DNA from: Acidimicrobiaceae bacterium
GTDB taxonomy: Bacteria; Actinomycetota; Acidimicrobiia; Acidimicrobiales; RAAP-2
DNA length: 64,000 bases
Direction of reading: 5' to 3'
NCBI GenBank assembly: GCA_003132305.1
Contig: PKXJ01000032.1
Span: 185,358-249,357, forward strand
Position 1 is the first letter of the stretch. Each line of letters begins with the position of its first letter. The notes under the pieces were generated by a model that did no database searches, was not told the origin of the DNA, and was given only the letters and a program-made list of their open reading frames with translations. The position numbers and the translations under genes were made by a program. Shown here in pieces: positions 1 to 8,607 of the stretch.

Positions 1-197
1 GAACAGCCGTGGCCGGTCAGTTTGATGTCCACGAGGACGCCGTCTCGAACGTCGAGGTACACGACGACTTCGTCACCACACAGCGGGTTGAAGCCCTCGA
101 CCCGGTGCGCGGGGGGCGTCGCCAGTTCACCGCGATTGCGCGGCGAGCGGTAGTGATCGAGAATGATTTCGCGATAGAGGTCTTCTAAGTTCGACAC
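1..197 (-). CDS. sufU: SufU-type Fe-S/zinc scaffold protein (3' end outside window)
   Basis: Partial gene, absent from the ORF track because it runs off the left edge. Reading the minus strand from the GTG at 197 gives VSNLEDLYREIILDHY, then SPRNRG, GFNPLCGDEV and GHGC, the N-terminal signature of the NifU/IscU-like SufU family. The Cys of NPLCGD and the Cys of GHGC match the first two metal-ligand cysteines. In Gram-positive bacteria SufU is a zinc protein that accepts persulfide sulfur from SufS. It starts 3 nt after the sufS stop, so it should be translated with sufC and sufS. The third Cys lies outside the window and cannot be checked. Confidence 0.9.
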   Translation of the reverse strand, partial: MSNLEDLYREIILDHYRSPRNRGELATPPAHRVEGFNPLCGDEVVVYLDVRDGVLVDIKLTGHGC

Positions 198-200
198 GAT

Positions 201-1432
201 CTAGCCAAACAGTTTAAGGGCGTGTTCGAGCGCCTCGAGGAGTACGTCGGTGTCCTTCGTCAGTGAGTAGGGACCGAAGGACGCGCGCGCTGTCGCGGCC
301 AGTTCAAAGCGGCGCATGAGGGGCTTCGCGCAGTGGTGTCCCGGTCGAACGCAGACGCCAAACTGGTCGAGGACTTGGGCGACGTCGTGGGGGTGCACGC
401 CCTCGACGTCGAGGCTGATCACGCCCCCGCGATCTGTCGTGTCGGGTGGCCCGATGACGCGCACGCGGCTATCGAACGTCAACTCCAAGCGCGTGAGCGC
501 GTCCTCGGTGAGGAAACGTTCGTGGGCGGCGACGTGGTCCATGCCGAGTCCTTCGAGGTACCGCACGGCGGCGTGGAGCCCGACCGCTTCAGCGATGGGT
601 GGCGTGCCGGCTTCAAAGCGCGCGACGCCCTTGGCGGGCGTGTAACCGTCGACTCTGACGTCGGCGATCATGCCGCCACCACCGAGAAAGGGCGGCATGG
701 TGTCGAGCACGCGCTCGCGCGTCCAGAGAACGCCAATGCCCGTGGGTCCGAGCATCTTGTGTCCCGAGAAGGCAACGAAGTCGACGTCGAGTTCGTCGAC
801 GTCGGTCGGACCGTGGGCGACCATCTGCGCGCCGTCGATGGCAATGAGCGCACCCACGTCGTGGGCGGCCCGCGCGAGATCTTTCACGGGAGGCTTCGTC
901 CCGAGCACGTTGGACATTCCCGTAACCGAAAGAAGTTTGACGCCCGTTAAGAGTTCGTCGAGGTTGGAAAGGTCGAGGCGAAAGTCGTCGCCGACGGGAA
1001 TGAAGCGAACCTCAATACCCGTGGACTCACGAAGTTGGAACCACGGCACGATGTTGGCGTGGTGTTCCATCTCGCTCAACAGGACCACGTCGCCGCTCGT
1101 GAGGTTGGCGGCGCCCCAACTCTTCGCCACGAGGTTGAGCGACTCGGTCGTGTTCTTGGTAAAGACCACTTCGTTCTCGCCGCCCGGCGCGTTAATGAAG
1201 CGCGCGACGGCGTTGCGAGAACCCTCGTAGGCCTCGGTGGCCTCATTCGCGGTCTGGTAAACGCCGCGGTGGACGTTGGCGTGTCGCAGGGCGTAGTACT
1301 GGCTCATGGCGTCAATGACCGCTCGCGGTTGCAGCGAACTCGCGCCCGAGTCGAGGTAGGTGATCGTTCGGCCGTTGACGACGCGCGTCAGCTGGGGAGT
1401 GTCCGCGCGAACTCGCTGGGCGCTAAAGCTGG

Positions 1433-1436
<4 letters not shown>
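201..1436 (-). CDS. sufS: Cysteine desulfurase SufS
   Basis: A 411-residue PLP-dependent group II cysteine desulfurase that takes sulfur from cysteine for Fe-S cluster assembly. The PLP lysine lies in FSGHKMLGPTG (about residue 227) and the persulfide Cys in RPGHHCAKPLM (about 369), with NTTESLN and AIDGAQ present. The ORF track extends the frame to 1811 through arginine-rich shadow sequence. The real start is the GTG at 1436, which overlaps the sufC stop as GTGA and gives normal family length. The gene lies between sufC and sufU in one minus-strand unit. Confidence 0.95.
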
Positions 1437-2191
<755 letters not shown>

Positions 2192-2197
2192 GCAGTG

Positions 2198-2203
2198 AGC
2201 CTA
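2198..2203 (-). promoter_or_regulatory. -10 element of sufC (leaderless)
   Basis: On the minus strand TAGGCT is followed by 6 nt and the sufC GTG. This spacing places the transcription start at the start codon. It matches the TANNNT-N6/7-start pattern seen at many other genes here. Confidence 0.6.
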
Positions 2204-2229
2204 CTGGTCAACGATGAATCGTTGACCAG
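2204..2229. promoter_or_regulatory. Perfect 12-bp inverted repeat upstream of sufC (operator or terminator)
   Basis: CTGGTCAACGAT-GA-ATCGTTGACCAG is a perfect palindrome with a 2-nt centre. It begins 4 nt after the MBL hydrolase stop and ends flush against the sufC -10 hexamer, covering roughly -13 to -38. That position fits an operator blocking the -35 region. It could also terminate the MBL transcript, but it has no T-run. Confidence 0.6.
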
Positions 2230-2232
2230 CTC

Positions 2233-2850
2233 TCACCAGCCCCGCTGCACCCACTCATCGAGATGGGGACGTTCTTCGCCGATCGAGGACGACGCGCCGT
2301 GACCGGGCCAGATCGTTGTCTCGTCGTGGTAGACGCGAAAGATTCGCTCGTCGATCGACGAGATGATCGTCGCGAAGTCACCACCTTCAAAGGTGGTGTT
2401 ACCCGGGCCACCGGGAAACAACGTGTCGCCGGTGAACAGCAGCGGCGTGTCCTCGAGTGCGAAGCAGATGCTGCCCGGCGTGTGGCCCGGCGTGTGCACC
2501 GTTCGCAGTCGGAGGTCTCCCACCGAGTGGACCACGTCGTCCTGGAGGAGGTGATCGTAACTCGGAAGCATCGCCGCGTCCTCCGTGCGTACCCAGACGT
2601 CGATCCCCGCGTCGCGCACTTGGGTCACGGCGCCAATGTGATCCCAGTGGCCGTGCGTCTCGAGGACCGACGTCACGCCGAGGCGCGTCGCGACGCGCAG
2701 TAACCGGTCGTGCTCGTTGGCGGCGTCGAGCAGCGTCGCTTCGCCGGTCCGTCGGCACCGCACCACGTACACGTTGTTGTCGATCGGTCCCACCACGAAG
2801 CGGTGGACCTCAGCTAGAGCGTTTGACCAGACCAGTTCCACGTTGTCCAC
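2233..2850 (-). CDS. Metallo-beta-lactamase fold hydrolase (glyoxalase II-like)
   Basis: A 205-residue single-domain MBL-fold protein. The metal motif THGHWDHIGAV (HxHxDH type) is near residue 85, with HTPGHTPGS, LFTGDTLFPGG and a final WPGHG supplying further ligands. This set matches small glyoxalase II/YcbL-like hydrolases acting on thioesters or similar substrates; the exact substrate is unknown. GTG start, with a weak CATTCT 6 nt upstream. It lies just ahead of sufC on the same strand and diverges from the acyl-CoA dehydrogenase, so it could share a transcript with the suf genes unless the palindrome terminates it. Confidence 0.85.
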   Translation of the reverse strand: MDNVELVWSNALAEVHRFVVGPIDNNVYVVRCRRTGEATLLDAANEHDRLLRVATRLGVTSVLETHGHWDHIGAVTQVRDAGIDVWVRTEDAAMLPSYDHLLQDDVVHSVGDLRLRTVHTPGHTPGSICFALEDTPLLFTGDTLFPGGPGNTTFEGGDFATIISSIDERIFRVYHDETTIWPGHGASSSIGEERPHLDEWVQRGW

Positions 2851-2937
2851 GTCCCCAGAATGGCACGAAATACCGTGCCGCCGAGATTGACTAATCTCAA
2901 CCTTGGCGCCCTACGCGCAGAGAGGAAGAGGCTCGTA

Positions 2938-4053
2938 ATGAACTTTGGCTTTAGCGAAGAGCAGGAAGAACTTCGCAAAATGGTGCGCCGCTTCTTAGAA
3001 GAGAAGTCGCCCGAGAGCGAAGTTCGCCGTCTCATGGCTACGGCCGAGGGCTACGACCCGGCCGTCTGGGCGCAGATGGCGAACGAACTCGCCCTGCAGG
3101 GACTCGGCATTCCCGAAGAGTTCGGCGGCCAGGGCTTCGGCCCGGTCGAACTCTACGTTGTCTTTGAAGAGATGGGCGCGGCGTTACTCTGCTCGCCGTA
3201 CTTCTCGACCGTGGCGCTCGCCGCGAACGCCCTGCTCTTTGTGGGCAGCGACGAGGACAAGGCCGCGTTCCTACCCGGCATTGCTTCCGGTGAGACCATC
3301 GCGACCCTGGCCGTGACCGACGACGCCGGTCAGTGGGACTTCACGAAAACGTCCACCACAGCGACGCGATCGGGTGACAACTTCGTACTCAACGGCGTAC
3401 GGAGTTACGTCACCGACGGCTCCACGGCCACGCTGCTGCTCACTCCCGCGATGACCGACAAGGGACTTTCACTTTTCGCCGTTGACGGCGACGCGAAGGG
3501 CGTCACGCGCGAGTCTCTTTCGACCATGGACCAGACGCGTAAACAGAGTCGCCTTGAGTTCAAGGACGCCCCCGCCACGCTCGTTGGCGACGAGGGCGGC
3601 GCGCTTTGCGGGCTTGAAGAGACGCTGCAGGTCGCCGAGGCGGCTCTCGCCGCGGAGCAGGTCGGTGGCGCGCAGCGCGTCCTCGACGCATCGGTCGAGT
3701 ACGCCAAGAATCGCGTGCAGTTCGGTCGACCCATCGGGTCGTTCCAGGCCATCAAACACAAGTGCGCCGACATGTTACTCGACGTCGAGTCCGCCAAGTC
3801 CGCCGCCTACTACGCGGCGTGGGCCGCGCAAGAGCGCAACGACGAGTTGCCCATCGCGGCGAGTCTCGCCAAGTCGTTCTGTTCCGAGGCCTACTTCCAC
3901 TGCGCGGCGGAGAACATTCAGATTCACGGCGGCATCGGCTTCACCTGGGAACACCCGGCGCACCTCTACTTCAAGCGCGCCAAGAGTTCGGAACTGTTCT
4001 TAGGGGACCCGGCGTACCACCGCGAGCTCCTGGCGCAACGCCTAGGTATCTAG
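2938..4053 (+). CDS. Acyl-CoA dehydrogenase family protein (FadE-type)
   Basis: A 371-residue flavoprotein of the acyl-CoA dehydrogenase superfamily. It starts MNFGFSEEQEELRKMV, carries GRPIGSFQAIKHKCADM in the C-terminal helical domain and ends in IQIHGGIGFTWEHPAHLYFKRA, the style of actinobacterial FadE proteins that often pair as heteromers. The ORF track starts 26 codons early; I place the start at ATG 2938, preceded by the purine-rich AGAGGAAGAGG. The substrate (fatty acyl- or steroid-CoA) cannot be told. A hydrolase follows 6 nt downstream. Confidence 0.85.
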   Translation: MNFGFSEEQEELRKMVRRFLEEKSPESEVRRLMATAEGYDPAVWAQMANELALQGLGIPEEFGGQGFGPVELYVVFEEMGAALLCSPYFSTVALAANALLFVGSDEDKAAFLPGIASGETIATLAVTDDAGQWDFTKTSTTATRSGDNFVLNGVRSYVTDGSTATLLLTPAMTDKGLSLFAVDGDAKGVTRESLSTMDQTRKQSRLEFKDAPATLVGDEGGALCGLEETLQVAEAALAAEQVGGAQRVLDASVEYAKNRVQFGRPIGSFQAIKHKCADMLLDVESAKSAAYYAAWAAQERNDELPIAASLAKSFCSEAYFHCAAENIQIHGGIGFTWEHPAHLYFKRAKSSELFLGDPAYHRELLAQRLGI

Positions 4054-4059
4054 TCGCCA

Positions 4060-4806
4060 GTGCTCGCCCACGAGCAGCTCCAAAGCGGCGGGTCAATTCT
4101 CGACCTACGAATTTCTGACTCGGGCGCTCGTGCCGTCGATGGTCACGTGCTCGTTCTCGTGCACGGTCTGCCCCGCTTGGTCGGCATGGGACGTCAAGCG
4201 GCGGGCCTTTTACCGGAGTTGGCCGAGCACGTCGCGAACGAGTCGGGATGGTTGGTCGTGTCGGGAACCTTGTCGGGCGTCGGAGGAAGCACCGGCACCT
4301 TTTCGGCTTCCAAGTGGCGCGAGGACCTGTCGCACATCCTCAATCGCGTGGCCAAAGGTGACCGCCGGGTCTCCCTGGCGGGATTTGGCTTTGGCGGATC
4401 GCTCGCGTTGGCGGTCGCGGCGAACGACGATCGAGTTCGAGGCGTCGCCACCTTCGCCGCGCCCGCGCACCTGGGGCCGTGGAGCGGGTCCGCGAAGGAG
4501 CTTCACCGAGCGGTGCAGGTTGCCGGCGTCGTGGGCGACGAGCGAGAGCTTCTCGGACCCGAAGAGCTCTACCTCGATCTCCTGGCCATCGATCCGATGC
4601 ACGCGATCGCCGAGATACCACCTCGGCGGCTCCTCATTGGTCACGGCACCGACGACATCGAAGTGCCCGCTTCTGACGCGCGAGATCTCGTCGCCGCCGC
4701 CGAGGGCCGCGCCGAACTTCGCCTCATCCAAGGGGCGGGCCACCAGCTGCGCGCCGATCCACGGATGGTGGCGACGTTGTTAGGTTGGCTCGACCGGCAC
4801 CGCTGA
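4060..4806 (+). CDS. Alpha/beta-hydrolase-like protein lacking the nucleophile serine
   Basis: A 248-residue alpha/beta-hydrolase fold protein. LVLVHGLPR resembles the oxyanion strand, and HGTDDIEVP with GAGHQL fits the acid and histidine regions. The nucleophile elbow, normally GxSxG, reads AGFGFGGSLALA, so the serine position is glycine (codon GGC). It is therefore either a non-catalytic member or uses another residue. GTG start at 4060, 6 nt after the acyl-CoA dehydrogenase stop, so probably cotranscribed. Its 3' end overlaps the convergent thiE by 27 nt. Confidence 0.75.
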   Translation: MLAHEQLQSGGSILDLRISDSGARAVDGHVLVLVHGLPRLVGMGRQAAGLLPELAEHVANESGWLVVSGTLSGVGGSTGTFSASKWREDLSHILNRVAKGDRRVSLAGFGFGGSLALAVAANDDRVRGVATFAAPAHLGPWSGSAKELHRAVQVAGVVGDERELLGPEELYLDLLAIDPMHAIAEIPPRRLLIGHGTDDIEVPASDARDLVAAAEGRAELRLIQGAGHQLRADPRMVATLLGWLDRHR

Positions 4807-5424
4807 GAGCGCTTCGTCGAGGGCCCGGCGAATCTCGCGGGCCTCGCTCTCGGGACTACTCGCCTCGGTGAGAGCGCGCACTACGACGAAGTGGCGAAGA
4901 CCGGCCGCGACGAGCGAGGCGACGTTGGTGGCGTTGACGCCGCCCGTCACGAAGACGGGACGAGCACTGCGGGCTTGGCTCGAAACGGCGTAGCGCACCC
5001 CGGTACCGGCGCGCCCAATCTTGGTGGGCGTCGGGACGATCGGACCCGCGCTGAAGTACGTCGCGTCTTCACCCAGCGCCTCGTCGAACTCTTCGCTCGA
5101 GTGCGTCGAGAGTCCGATAATTGCTGTTAGTCCCAGTAACTCACGACACCGTTCGACGCTCACGTCCTCTTGGCCCACGTGCACACCGTCGGCGCGGGCC
5201 TCGAGGGCGATCTCGGGTGAGTCGTTCAAAATAAAGGGAACGTTGAACTCTTGACAGATCGCGACCATGAGACGGGCCTGGTCGAGTTGAATCGCCCCGG
5301 GCAGGACCTTTTCTCTCAGTTGTACGACGTCGACGCCGCCACGAAGGACGGCCGGGAGAAAGGTGGCCATGTCGTCGCGAACGCCCACGCAGAGGTAGAG
5401 GCGGCGCATGGCAATGTCGAACAC
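4780..5424 (-). CDS. thiE: Thiamine-phosphate synthase ThiE
   Basis: Joins the hydroxymethylpyrimidine and thiazole phosphates to make thiamine phosphate. It is a TIM barrel with VQLREKV, DGVHVGQEDV, GLSTHS, GPIVPTPTK and a C-terminal VTGGVNATN phosphate loop. I chose the GTG at 5424 (214 residues) because TAAGGT lies exactly 7 nt upstream, as in the other leaderless genes. ATG 5409 (209 residues) is the alternative. The track's 242-residue version adds an unrelated N-terminus. Convergent with the hydrolase, divergent from the Rrf2 gene. Confidence 0.9.
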   Translation of the reverse strand: MFDIAMRRLYLCVGVRDDMATFLPAVLRGGVDVVQLREKVLPGAIQLDQARLMVAICQEFNVPFILNDSPEIALEARADGVHVGQEDVSVERCRELLGLTAIIGLSTHSSEEFDEALGEDATYFSAGPIVPTPTKIGRAGTGVRYAVSSQARSARPVFVTGGVNATNVASLVAAGLRHFVVVRALTEASSPESEAREIRRALDEALSAVPVEPT

Positions 5425-5431
5425 GTCGACC

Positions 5432-5437
5432 ACCTTA
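5432..5437 (-). promoter_or_regulatory. -10 element of thiE (leaderless)
   Basis: TAAGGT on the minus strand, 7 nt before the GTG at 5424. It supports that start over the downstream ATG. Confidence 0.45.
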
Positions 5438-5491
5438 GAAGTTGGCGTACGGCGTTCCATCCCCGACAACACGGTGGGGCAGAATGGGGTC

Positions 5492-5950
5492 ATGCAGATT
5501 CCCGCCAAGGCCGATTACGCCATTCGTGCGCTCTTGACGTTGGCGGCGAGTGACGTCTCGGTGAGCGCCGATCACCTGGCGCACGAGCAAGAGCTACCCG
5601 CCAAGTTTCTCGGCGCGATTCTCTCCGATCTGCGCCGCGGGGGACTCGTGACCAGTCAGCGCGGACCCGAGGGTGGCTTCAAATTGGCCCGTGACCCCGA
5701 TCAGATAACGATCGCCGACATTTTGCGCGTGGTGAGTGGACCGATGGCGGGCGTGAGAGGCATGCGTCCCGAGACGCTCGTGTACGAGGGCGAGGCCACG
5801 CATCTACGTGACGTGTGGGTCGCCGTTCGCGGGACGCTCCGTGAAGTGCTCGAACACGTGACGCTCGGTCAAGTGCTGCGCGGCGATCTGCCCCCGGCCG
5901 TCAAGCGCTTCACCGATGACCCGGACGCCTGGATAACTCGGATCATATGA
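5492..5950 (+). CDS. Rrf2-family transcriptional regulator without cysteines
   Basis: A 152-residue Rrf2 (IscR/NsrR/CymR-like) winged-helix protein. It starts MQIPAKADYAIRALL, has the recognition region KFLGAILSDLRRGGLVTSQRG followed by GGFKLARDP, and a dimerisation helix. The full sequence contains no cysteine at all, so it cannot bind an Fe-S cluster in the IscR/NsrR manner. The ATG at 5492 matches the family N-terminus; the ORF track adds 28 codons. It overlaps rnhA by ATGA. The target is unknown; the sufC palindrome is one candidate. Confidence 0.9.
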   Translation: MQIPAKADYAIRALLTLAASDVSVSADHLAHEQELPAKFLGAILSDLRRGGLVTSQRGPEGGFKLARDPDQITIADILRVVSGPMAGVRGMRPETLVYEGEATHLRDVWVAVRGTLREVLEHVTLGQVLRGDLPPAVKRFTDDPDAWITRII

Positions 5951-6384
5951 TCCGCATCCACACCGACGGCGCCTGCCGTGGCAATCCCGGACCGGGGGGT
6001 TGGGCGTGGGCGAGTGGTCGCGAAGAGTTCGCGAGTGGTGCCGAACCCCACACCACTAATCAGCGCATGGAACTTCTCGCGGTCATTGAAGCACTCCGCG
6101 AGCACCCCGACGGGCCCCTGGAGATCGTGAGCGACTCGAACTACGTCGTGAAATGTTTTCACGACAAGTGGTACGTCGGCTGGCTGCGTCGGAACTGGAA
6201 GAACGCCAAGGGACAGAGTGTGGCGAACCGTGACCTCTGGGAGACGCTGATCCCACTGGTCCTCGAGAGCGGTCGCGACGTGTCGTTTTCGTGGGTGAAG
6301 GGACACTCGGGCGACCTCATGAACGACTTCGTGGACGAACTAGCGACCGCGGCCGCCGACACGCAGCGCGGCGGACACTCTTAA
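5947..6384 (+). CDS. rnhA: Ribonuclease HI
   Basis: A 145-residue RNase HI that cuts RNA in RNA:DNA hybrids. The acidic site is complete: IHTDGACRGNPGPGG, NQRMELLAVIEAL, IVSDSNYV and NDFVDELA, with the SWVKGHSG handle. The start overlaps the Rrf2 stop by ATGA, so the two are translationally coupled. A second RNase H, the type 2 enzyme, is at 45774. Confidence 0.95.
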   Translation: MIRIHTDGACRGNPGPGGWAWASGREEFASGAEPHTTNQRMELLAVIEALREHPDGPLEIVSDSNYVVKCFHDKWYVGWLRRNWKNAKGQSVANRDLWETLIPLVLESGRDVSFSWVKGHSGDLMNDFVDELATAAADTQRGGHS

Positions 6385-6436
6385 CTCGAGCGTGTTTTCC
6401 TTCGGCTTCGGGTGGCGCCACGGCGACGTTCACCGC

Positions 6437-6442
6437 TAGGGT
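6437..6442 (+). promoter_or_regulatory. -10 element of the M3 peptidase gene (leaderless)
   Basis: TAGGGT, 7 nt before the GTG at 6450; no ribosome binding site in between. Confidence 0.55.
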
Positions 6443-6449
6443 TTTGCGC

Positions 6450-8465
6450 GTGAGCGATGGCCCTGACTTCCTTGTCTTTCCTAATCGCGAGCACGCGTGG
6501 ACGGACTTCGTGTCGCGACGTTTCGAGGACGCTTTGGCCCGGGCCCGCGACCTTGTCGATCGGATGAGGGACGGATCGTCGCGAGATTCCGCCACGGTGA
6601 TCGATCTATGGAACGGCGTCGAGGTCGCGCTGCGTGAAGGCGAATGGCTGGTCGCATTCCTCGCTGAGGTGCATCCGGAAAGGTCGGTGCGCACGCTCGC
6701 GGAAGAAGGATATCTGCGGGTGCAGAGCTACGCAAACGCGCTCAAGCAGGACGCCTCGCTTTACGGGGTCCTACTCGCCGCGCAGCAGGGGCTGGGCGAA
6801 GGGATGGCGTCCTCGCTCGACGTCGAAGGTGTGGAGGCACCTGACGCGCGACTACTGCGATTGACGCTGCGCGATTTTCGTCGCGCGGGCGTGGAACTTG
6901 ATGAGGTCACGCGCGAGCGCCTGAGTTGGCTGGTGGATCGAGAGACCGAGCTCGGACAGGACTTCTCACGCGTCATTCGCGAGGACGTGCGCTCCATCCA
7001 CGTGGCACCGAGCAGACTCGGTGGTCTGCCCACGGACTACGTCGCTGACCACGCGCCGGGACCGGATGGTCTCGTGGCGATCACCACCGATTACCCCGAC
7101 TACGTTCCCTTTAGCCAGTTCTGCGATGACGCCGACGCCCGTCGCGAACTGACGAGTGCCTTTTTGAATCGTGGTTGGCCCGAGAACGAAGCGACCCTGC
7201 GCGAGCTGCTGGCCGCGCGCAACGAACGGGCACGGCTTCTCGGCTACGCCGGTTGGCCTGACTACGCCGCCGAGGACAAGATGTTGAGTACCGGGAAGGG
7301 CGTGGCCGACTTCATTGACCGGGTCGCGGCGTTGGCGAGGGCAAGTGGCGAACGTGATCGCGACGAGTTGCTCGAGCGTCTTCGAAGGGATCGCCCTGAC
7401 GCGACGGGTATCGACAGCGCGGATCGGGGGTACTACAGCGAGTTGCTGCGCCGAGAGGTGTACGACGTCGACGCCCAGCTCGTTCGACAGTACTTCGACT
7501 TCGAGGCGGTACGGGCGGGCTTGCTTGACGTGACGGGTCGGCTCTTTGGGTTGCGCTACGAACCGGTCGTCTCGACGACCTGGCACGAGGATGTCGTGAC
7601 CTACGACGTGTATCGCCTCGCCGTGAAAACTGGGGGCGCCGACGAACTGGCGGGTCGAATTCACCTCGACCTCTTTCCTCGAGACGGAAAGTTCAAACAC
7701 GCAGCCCAGTTCCCGCTCGTCGTCGGCGTGAACGCGAGCCAGGGAGCCGTGGCGCGAGTCCTGCCCGAAGGGGCGCTCGCGTGCAACTTTTCTCGCGGTC
7801 TGATGGAGCACTCCGACGTGGTCACGTTGTTCCACGAGTTTGGTCACCTGATCCACGACGTTCTGGCAGGAAACCAGGATTTCGCACGGTTCTCCGGCGT
7901 GGCAACGGAGTGGGACTTCGTGGAGGCGCCGTCGCAGATGCTCGAGGAGTGGGCGTGGAGCTCGGACGTGCTGAGGTTGTTCGCGCTCAATGAGGACGGC
8001 CAGCCGATCCCGGTCGAGCTGGTGCGACGTCTCAACGCCGCCAAAGATTTCGGCAAGTCCGCCGACGTGTGTACACAGATGTTCTACGCCGCCGTTTCCT
8101 ACTACTTGCACGCGCGCGACACGGACGACATCACGACGACGGTACGCGAACTACGGGCCCGCTACGACGTCTTCGACGACATCGCCACTACCCACTTTCA
8201 TACGTCGTTCGGACATCTGGAGGGGTACTCCTCGGTCTACTACACGTACATGTGGAGTCTGGTGATCGCGAAGGACCTGTTCTCCTCCTTCGACCCGCTG
8301 AACCTGTTCGACACCGCGGTGTCTTATAGGTATCGTGATGACGTTCTCGCGCGAGGAGGCGTTCGAGACGCCGCCGACCTCGTCGCGGACTTTCTCGGGC
8401 GTCCCTACGACTTCTCAGCGTTCGCCGATTGGTTGAAGGTCGATTCGACGCCAATTTCGTCCTAG
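6450..8465 (+). CDS. M3 family zinc metallopeptidase (oligopeptidase A/thimet type)
   Basis: A 671-residue cytosolic oligopeptidase of the M3A family. The zinc motif HEFGHLIHDVL (HExxH) is near residue 457, with the downstream glutamate in DFVEAPSQMLEEW and the substrate-loop SVYYTYMWS. No signal peptide. The track begins at 6291 inside rnhA; GTG 6450 is chosen because TAGGGT lies 7 nt upstream and the family-like sequence begins there. It probably degrades short peptides, and complements the M17 aminopeptidase and oligopeptide importer in this window. Confidence 0.85.
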   Translation: MSDGPDFLVFPNREHAWTDFVSRRFEDALARARDLVDRMRDGSSRDSATVIDLWNGVEVALREGEWLVAFLAEVHPERSVRTLAEEGYLRVQSYANALKQDASLYGVLLAAQQGLGEGMASSLDVEGVEAPDARLLRLTLRDFRRAGVELDEVTRERLSWLVDRETELGQDFSRVIREDVRSIHVAPSRLGGLPTDYVADHAPGPDGLVAITTDYPDYVPFSQFCDDADARRELTSAFLNRGWPENEATLRELLAARNERARLLGYAGWPDYAAEDKMLSTGKGVADFIDRVAALARASGERDRDELLERLRRDRPDATGIDSADRGYYSELLRREVYDVDAQLVRQYFDFEAVRAGLLDVTGRLFGLRYEPVVSTTWHEDVVTYDVYRLAVKTGGADELAGRIHLDLFPRDGKFKHAAQFPLVVGVNASQGAVARVLPEGALACNFSRGLMEHSDVVTLFHEFGHLIHDVLAGNQDFARFSGVATEWDFVEAPSQMLEEWAWSSDVLRLFALNEDGQPIPVELVRRLNAAKDFGKSADVCTQMFYAAVSYYLHARDTDDITTTVRELRARYDVFDDIATTHFHTSFGHLEGYSSVYYTYMWSLVIAKDLFSSFDPLNLFDTAVSYRYRDDVLARGGVRDAADLVADFLGRPYDFSAFADWLKVDSTPISS

Positions 8466-8607
8466 TCGCGCGCAACGAGGCGCTTGACGTTTTGGCCCCT
8501 CCCGTCGACGCGCGACGAAGCCGACACTCGTAGTCGTCCTTGTGTGAGAAGAAGCAGAAAAACATTAGGATTTCCTTCTGGGGGATGGCGCCGTACTACC
8601 GAAGGGA
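8466..8607. other. Intergenic region upstream of lpd
   Basis: 142 nt with no convincing gene. It has a TAGGAT about 40 nt before lpd, then a leader ending in GAAGGGA just before the ATG. lpd is therefore leadered, unlike many neighbours. Confidence 0.5.

Noticed and set aside
6966-8111. Long minus-strand ORF of 381 residues opposite the M3 peptidase (also 8596-9861 opposite lpd, 46607-48184 opposite the opp ATPases and 56355-57611 opposite kgd).
   Set aside because: All are antisense frames kept open by GC-rich codon use; compositions are His/Val/Arg/Asp-rich with no motifs, while the plus strands encode clear families.
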